Source: Psychrobacter ciconiae (lineage in GTDB: Bacteria; Pseudomonadota; Gammaproteobacteria; Pseudomonadales; Moraxellaceae). From it: a DNA stretch of 64,000 bases. Below, one piece after another: positions 61,146 to 64,000 of this stretch; the first letter of the stretch is position 1, and every line of letters starts with the position of its first letter. The DNA lies in the NCBI RefSeq assembly GCF_904846055.1, contig NZ_CAJGYV010000001.1:2108001-2172000 (forward strand), read 5' to 3'. A program made the translations under genes and the position numbers. The notes below the pieces were generated by a model. It had not been told where the DNA came from and searched no databases. It worked only from the letters and a program-made list of their open reading frames with translations.

Positions 61146-63221
61146 TTATGGATTAATTTGAACCGTAAATGTCATTGCAGCATATTTTTGTGGGGCAAGG
61201 CTTGGTACGGTACCACTAATGGCATCGGTACCAAGGTTGGTTGGGTATTGATTGGAGCTAGGGGTCGCCTGTTTACTAGCAACGTCAGCCAATTTAATAT
61301 CAAAACCTGACGTGGTTAAGACCTTAGCCTTATTTTTAAAGCGATCAATGGTATCGGCAATCACTACGTTAGTAAACGTAAATGGATTGTCTGTTGAAAA
61401 CTCGTTGAAGGCGGTGATTTTATAAACGATACAGTTGCCAGGTTTGGCTGCAACAGGGGCGTCAGTAAAAGTGAGTGATGCAGTCGTTGAGCACGTTTCG
61501 TTCAAGGCTTGCTCTTTAAATAGCTTTAAGCCTTTAACTGTCGTGATGTTATTAACGATACGACTACCTGCTGTAGGGGCATCATCACCACCTACTACTA
61601 AGGTTACTGTAGTTTTTGCTTCAGTACCTTCAGCTGCTTTTTTTGATTCTACTTTGTAGCTTACCGTGATGCTGGTATTAGGTGCCATTCCAGTCCAAGC
61701 TGGCGCCCCATTTTTAGGAACTGCTGTACTTAGATCGTTATCGCCGTTGACATCGCGTGTAATAGTATAGATGTAGCTTGGGGTAGCAGGATTATTGTCA
61801 TGGTCGTAGGCAATCTCAACGGAGCCGGTAACGACAGTCACATTATCAGTGGTATCAGCAGGCGTAATCGTAAATTTGATCTCGCCAGCCTTATCGCCCT
61901 CAACGGATTTACCAGTATTGGTAATGACGACCGACTGAGTGACCTGATTTTTGCCTGAGGTCGTTGTTGGGATTTCTTTTTGGCTCGGTGCACCGATATC
62001 AATAGCGCGCTGATTGGCAACTAAAGGCGCTGCCGTATCACCACCGATGGCATTATTAACCGTGCCGTTCACTGACTCGCTATCGTCAGCGGCAGGATAG
62101 AATTCACCTGTATTTTGCTGAGTAGAATTAGGATCAGTGCTATCATACATAATCTGACCTTCACCTAAATCTAAAGATACCAAGGCGTGGTTTACAATAT
62201 TCGTTGAATCAGCAAAAGTCTCTGTAGTATCACGCTGAACGTTAAATCTAATAGTCGCCTCTTCACCAACTTTTAGATTAAGCAGCGTTACCTCAACACT
62301 ATCTGATGCACTTCCTGTACCTTCGCCGCGTGTCCCAGATTTAATAGTAGCACCATTGCTAGCACTAAGCTTAGGATCATCTGCTAAACGCAGTCCAGCA
62401 GGCAAGCCATCAAAGACGACAATGTTTGTGGCATCTGTAGCATAAGCGGCGCGATCATCGTTTTTAATTTTTACGATATAAGTGACTACGGAGCTTGAAT
62501 TGTTTAAGTTTAAAGTGTTGCTGACTGAGCTTGTGATTTGAAATACAGGAACTTTAGTAGTGCTGTTGCTAATATTGGTTAAGGTGGCTTTGGTCTTATC
62601 TTCAGTGGTGAAAAAAGCACTTGTAGCCGTTAGTGTCAAGTTCTGAGATGATCCGCCAACGTTGGCTTTAGTTTTTGCGGCTACCGTGATATCCGCATAT
62701 TCATTTGGCTTTAATTTAATTTCAGTATTTTGAAACTCAGTCCCTGAAACGGTTTTGGTAGATATTTGCACCTTATCTTTATTATAGATGGTGTAAGTTA
62801 CGTTAGTTGCTGCTAAATCATAAGCGCCTGAGCCGCTAGCAGTAATACCAGGAATGGTACCGCCGTCCGTAAGTTTTAATGTATAAGTATCATCAAGGTT
62901 GCCAGCATTGGTCAGCGTATGGCTGAAGGTGACGCGACCTTTTGGCGTGACTGTAACTGCCTTATTATAATCGTCTGTTAAATCACCATCATTATTTTTC
63001 GCCTCAAGGCTAAATGCACCGCTTTGAGTAATATTAACGACCACTTTATTAGATTCAACAGTACGCTGAATGACGCCGTCAATGCTATAAGTGGCGGTTG
63101 CCACGTTCTCAATGGTAGGGGTTGAATCGGAAGTTGACTTTGCAGCGTGAGCAGTGCTAAACCCTAAGGCGGCTGCAACACCAATTGCTAAAGTAGAATA
63201 ATTAAGAGGGGCTGATTTCAT
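61146..63221 (-). CDS. Secreted DUF11-repeat protein
   Basis: A 691-residue protein. The signal peptide is MKSAPLNYSTLAIGVAAALG then FSTAHA. The mature part is beta-rich, made of several DUF11-like repeats (VTPKGRVTFSHTLTNAGNLD, TYIVKIKNDDRAAYATDATN, VVFDGLPAGLRLADDPKLSA, SVVITNTGKSVEGDKAGEIK) and a calcium-loop-like YDHDNNPATPSYIYTITRDV. Two Cys sit near the C-terminus (ETCSTTASLTF, KPGNCIVYKI). ATG 63221 is preceded by AGGATTT and gives a clean signal peptide; an earlier in-frame start overlaps the upstream gene. No anchor is evident. Function unknown. Confidence 0.85.
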   Translation of the reverse strand: MKSAPLNYSTLAIGVAAALGFSTAHAAKSTSDSTPTIENVATATYSIDGVIQRTVESNKVVVNITQSGAFSLEAKNNDGDLTDDYNKAVTVTPKGRVTFSHTLTNAGNLDDTYTLKLTDGGTIPGITASGSGAYDLAATNVTYTIYNKDKVQISTKTVSGTEFQNTEIKLKPNEYADITVAAKTKANVGGSSQNLTLTATSAFFTTEDKTKATLTNISNSTTKVPVFQITSSVSNTLNLNNSSSVVTYIVKIKNDDRAAYATDATNIVVFDGLPAGLRLADDPKLSASNGATIKSGTRGEGTGSASDSVEVTLLNLKVGEEATIRFNVQRDTTETFADSTNIVNHALVSLDLGEGQIMYDSTDPNSTQQNTGEFYPAADDSESVNGTVNNAIGGDTAAPLVANQRAIDIGAPSQKEIPTTTSGKNQVTQSVVITNTGKSVEGDKAGEIKFTITPADTTDNVTVVTGSVEIAYDHDNNPATPSYIYTITRDVNGDNDLSTAVPKNGAPAWTGMAPNTSITVSYKVESKKAAEGTEAKTTVTLVVGGDDAPTAGSRIVNNITTVKGLKLFKEQALNETCSTTASLTFTDAPVAAKPGNCIVYKITAFNEFSTDNPFTFTNVVIADTIDRFKNKAKVLTTSGFDIKLADVASKQATPSSNQYPTNLGTDAISGTVPSLAPQKYAAMTFTVQINP

Positions 63222-63252
63222 AAATAAAAAATCCTGAAAATAAAAACTAGAA

Positions 63253-63711
63253 TCAATTAACAACGGTATTTAATGAAACATCAGCTGACTTATTGGCAGG
63301 AAGCCATTTGATGTTCCAACGCAGCGCTTTATATTCCGATAAAGGAACTTTAACGAGCTTGCCATCGACTTTTCGCATGAGCGGCATGTCAGCATAGTTT
63401 TTGCCATCAGTGGTGGCTTGCGCAGTGGCTGGGCTTGCCACGCCATTAAAGGTCATGTTGCCAGGAATAGGTAAAGTGACGGCAACATCACTAATAGGCT
63501 GATTGATCGTATTGGTGTAGGTGGCGCGGTATTGGATAATCTCCCCTGATTTAGCGTTGGATGCTGCTGTAGTTATAGACTTTCCTTGGCTATTTTTGAC
63601 GACTTTATTTGCTTGCAGCTCCATTTTTAGAGCATCGGCTGCATGAGCCGTGGTCAGAAAAGTAGCAATGGATAGTGCTGAAATTACTAGAGTTTTTGGA
63701 AAATTAGTCAT
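63253..63711 (-). CDS. Small secreted DUF11-like protein
   Basis: A 152-residue protein with a signal peptide (MTNFPKTLVISALSIATFLT then TAHAAD). The mature part is one DUF11-like beta domain (GEIIQYRATYTNTINQPISD, VAVTLPIPGNMTFNGV), then an aromatic C-terminus (YKALRWNIKWLPANKSADVS). GCAGGAG precedes the ATG. It is the first gene of the cluster, 31 bp before the next gene by its preferred start. It may be a periplasmic or surface partner of the two larger DUF11 proteins; function unknown. Confidence 0.85.
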   Translation of the reverse strand: MTNFPKTLVISALSIATFLTTAHAADALKMELQANKVVKNSQGKSITTAASNAKSGEIIQYRATYTNTINQPISDVAVTLPIPGNMTFNGVASPATAQATTDGKNYADMPLMRKVDGKLVKVPLSEYKALRWNIKWLPANKSADVSLNTVVN

Positions 63712-63739
63712 TACAAACTCCTGCTTTAATTATACGAAA

Positions 63740-63768
63740 TGTATAGTGTAAGTAATGTTTTGTATCAA
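63740..63768 (-). promoter_or_regulatory. Probable promoter of the DUF11 cluster
   Basis: TTGATA (63768-63763) and TATACA (63745-63740) are separated by 17 bp, 29 bp before the first start codon. Confidence 0.65.
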
Positions 63769-64000
63769 TAGAAATATAAAGCGAATATTAACAAAAATTT
63801 AGAAGATAGAAATAAATTTCTGACAAAATGCTAAGAATTTGCGTTGAACGGTTAGGGCGGCGTTGGTGATGGTTTTTGGAATAATTAAGGTTCGTTATAC
63901 CGATTGATTGTTGGTAAATAGTTTTAACAGTCAACTATTAATTAGGGCAATTGGGTGGAGCCATACTTGGTATTAAAGTAAAAACTACGAGCTTCTTTAG
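63769..64000. other. Right edge, non-coding
   Basis: About 230 bp upstream of the DUF11 cluster promoter; no gene or repeat is recognised before the window ends. Confidence 0.4.

Noticed and set aside
1..64000. CRISPR arrays
   Set aside because: No regularly spaced direct repeats with unique spacers; the decamer array near 33.6 kb has no spacers.
1..64000. tRNA and rRNA genes
   Set aside because: I scanned the intergenic stretches for T-arm and acceptor patterns; only the tmRNA was found.

Overview
The window looks like a Moraxellaceae chromosome (Psychrobacter or Moraxella relatives). The evidence is moderate GC, a tmRNA tag reading ANDETYALAA, a gene order of prmA - zinc-ribbon protein - fis - purH, ppsA/ppsR divergent, a C-terminally extended CsrA and HopJ-family, YeaC-family and CreBC homologues. 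The genus is an inference; no rRNA or other diagnostic marker is present.

Layout. 0-11.3 kb: the start of an isc operon (iscR and the first codons of iscS) behind an IscR-box promoter, a coiled-coil membrane protein, hupB, ppiD, purH, fis, a DUF3426 zinc-ribbon protein, prmA and mrcB. 11.6-23.3 kb: a CcoI/FixI-type copper P-ATPase, a Bax-inhibitor-1 family protein, nadK, yeaC, an IS982 insertion with clear terminal repeats and target duplication, hopJ, csrA, lysC and alaS. 23.8-31.6 kb: a small membrane protein, an L,D-transpeptidase, prmB, aroC, creBC and an esterase. 31.7-34.4 kb: ssrA (tmRNA) with a P4-type integrase immediately downstream and the remains of an integrated element (repeat arrays and a HicB-like orphan). 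34.4-47.7 kb: rplI-rpsR-rpsF, a GYF/RDD membrane protein, ppsA/ppsR, an N-terminally extended soluble transhydrogenase, and a four-gene TolC-HlyD-permease-permease export operon without an ATPase.

47.9-54.1 kb is an insertion hot spot: glpK with a TnpB element inserted exactly at its stop codon, a glycine-zipper protein, an IS630-family element split by an A9 run, and an endonuclease/phosphatase-family gene whose last codons are supplied by a 256-bp internally deleted relative of the TnpB element. Comparing the two TnpB-type copies defines both ends of the element: TTTAT precedes the left end and TCAA closes the right end.

54.2-63.7 kb: a TetR-family gene with a palindrome before its ribosome site, then a minus-strand cluster of four exported proteins. 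These are two DUF11-like secreted proteins, a 1742-residue protein combining DUF11, SdrD-B-like and Ig-like modules with a probable outer-membrane barrel, and a small helical periplasmic protein. This cluster is the best candidate in the window for an uncharacterised cell-surface system.
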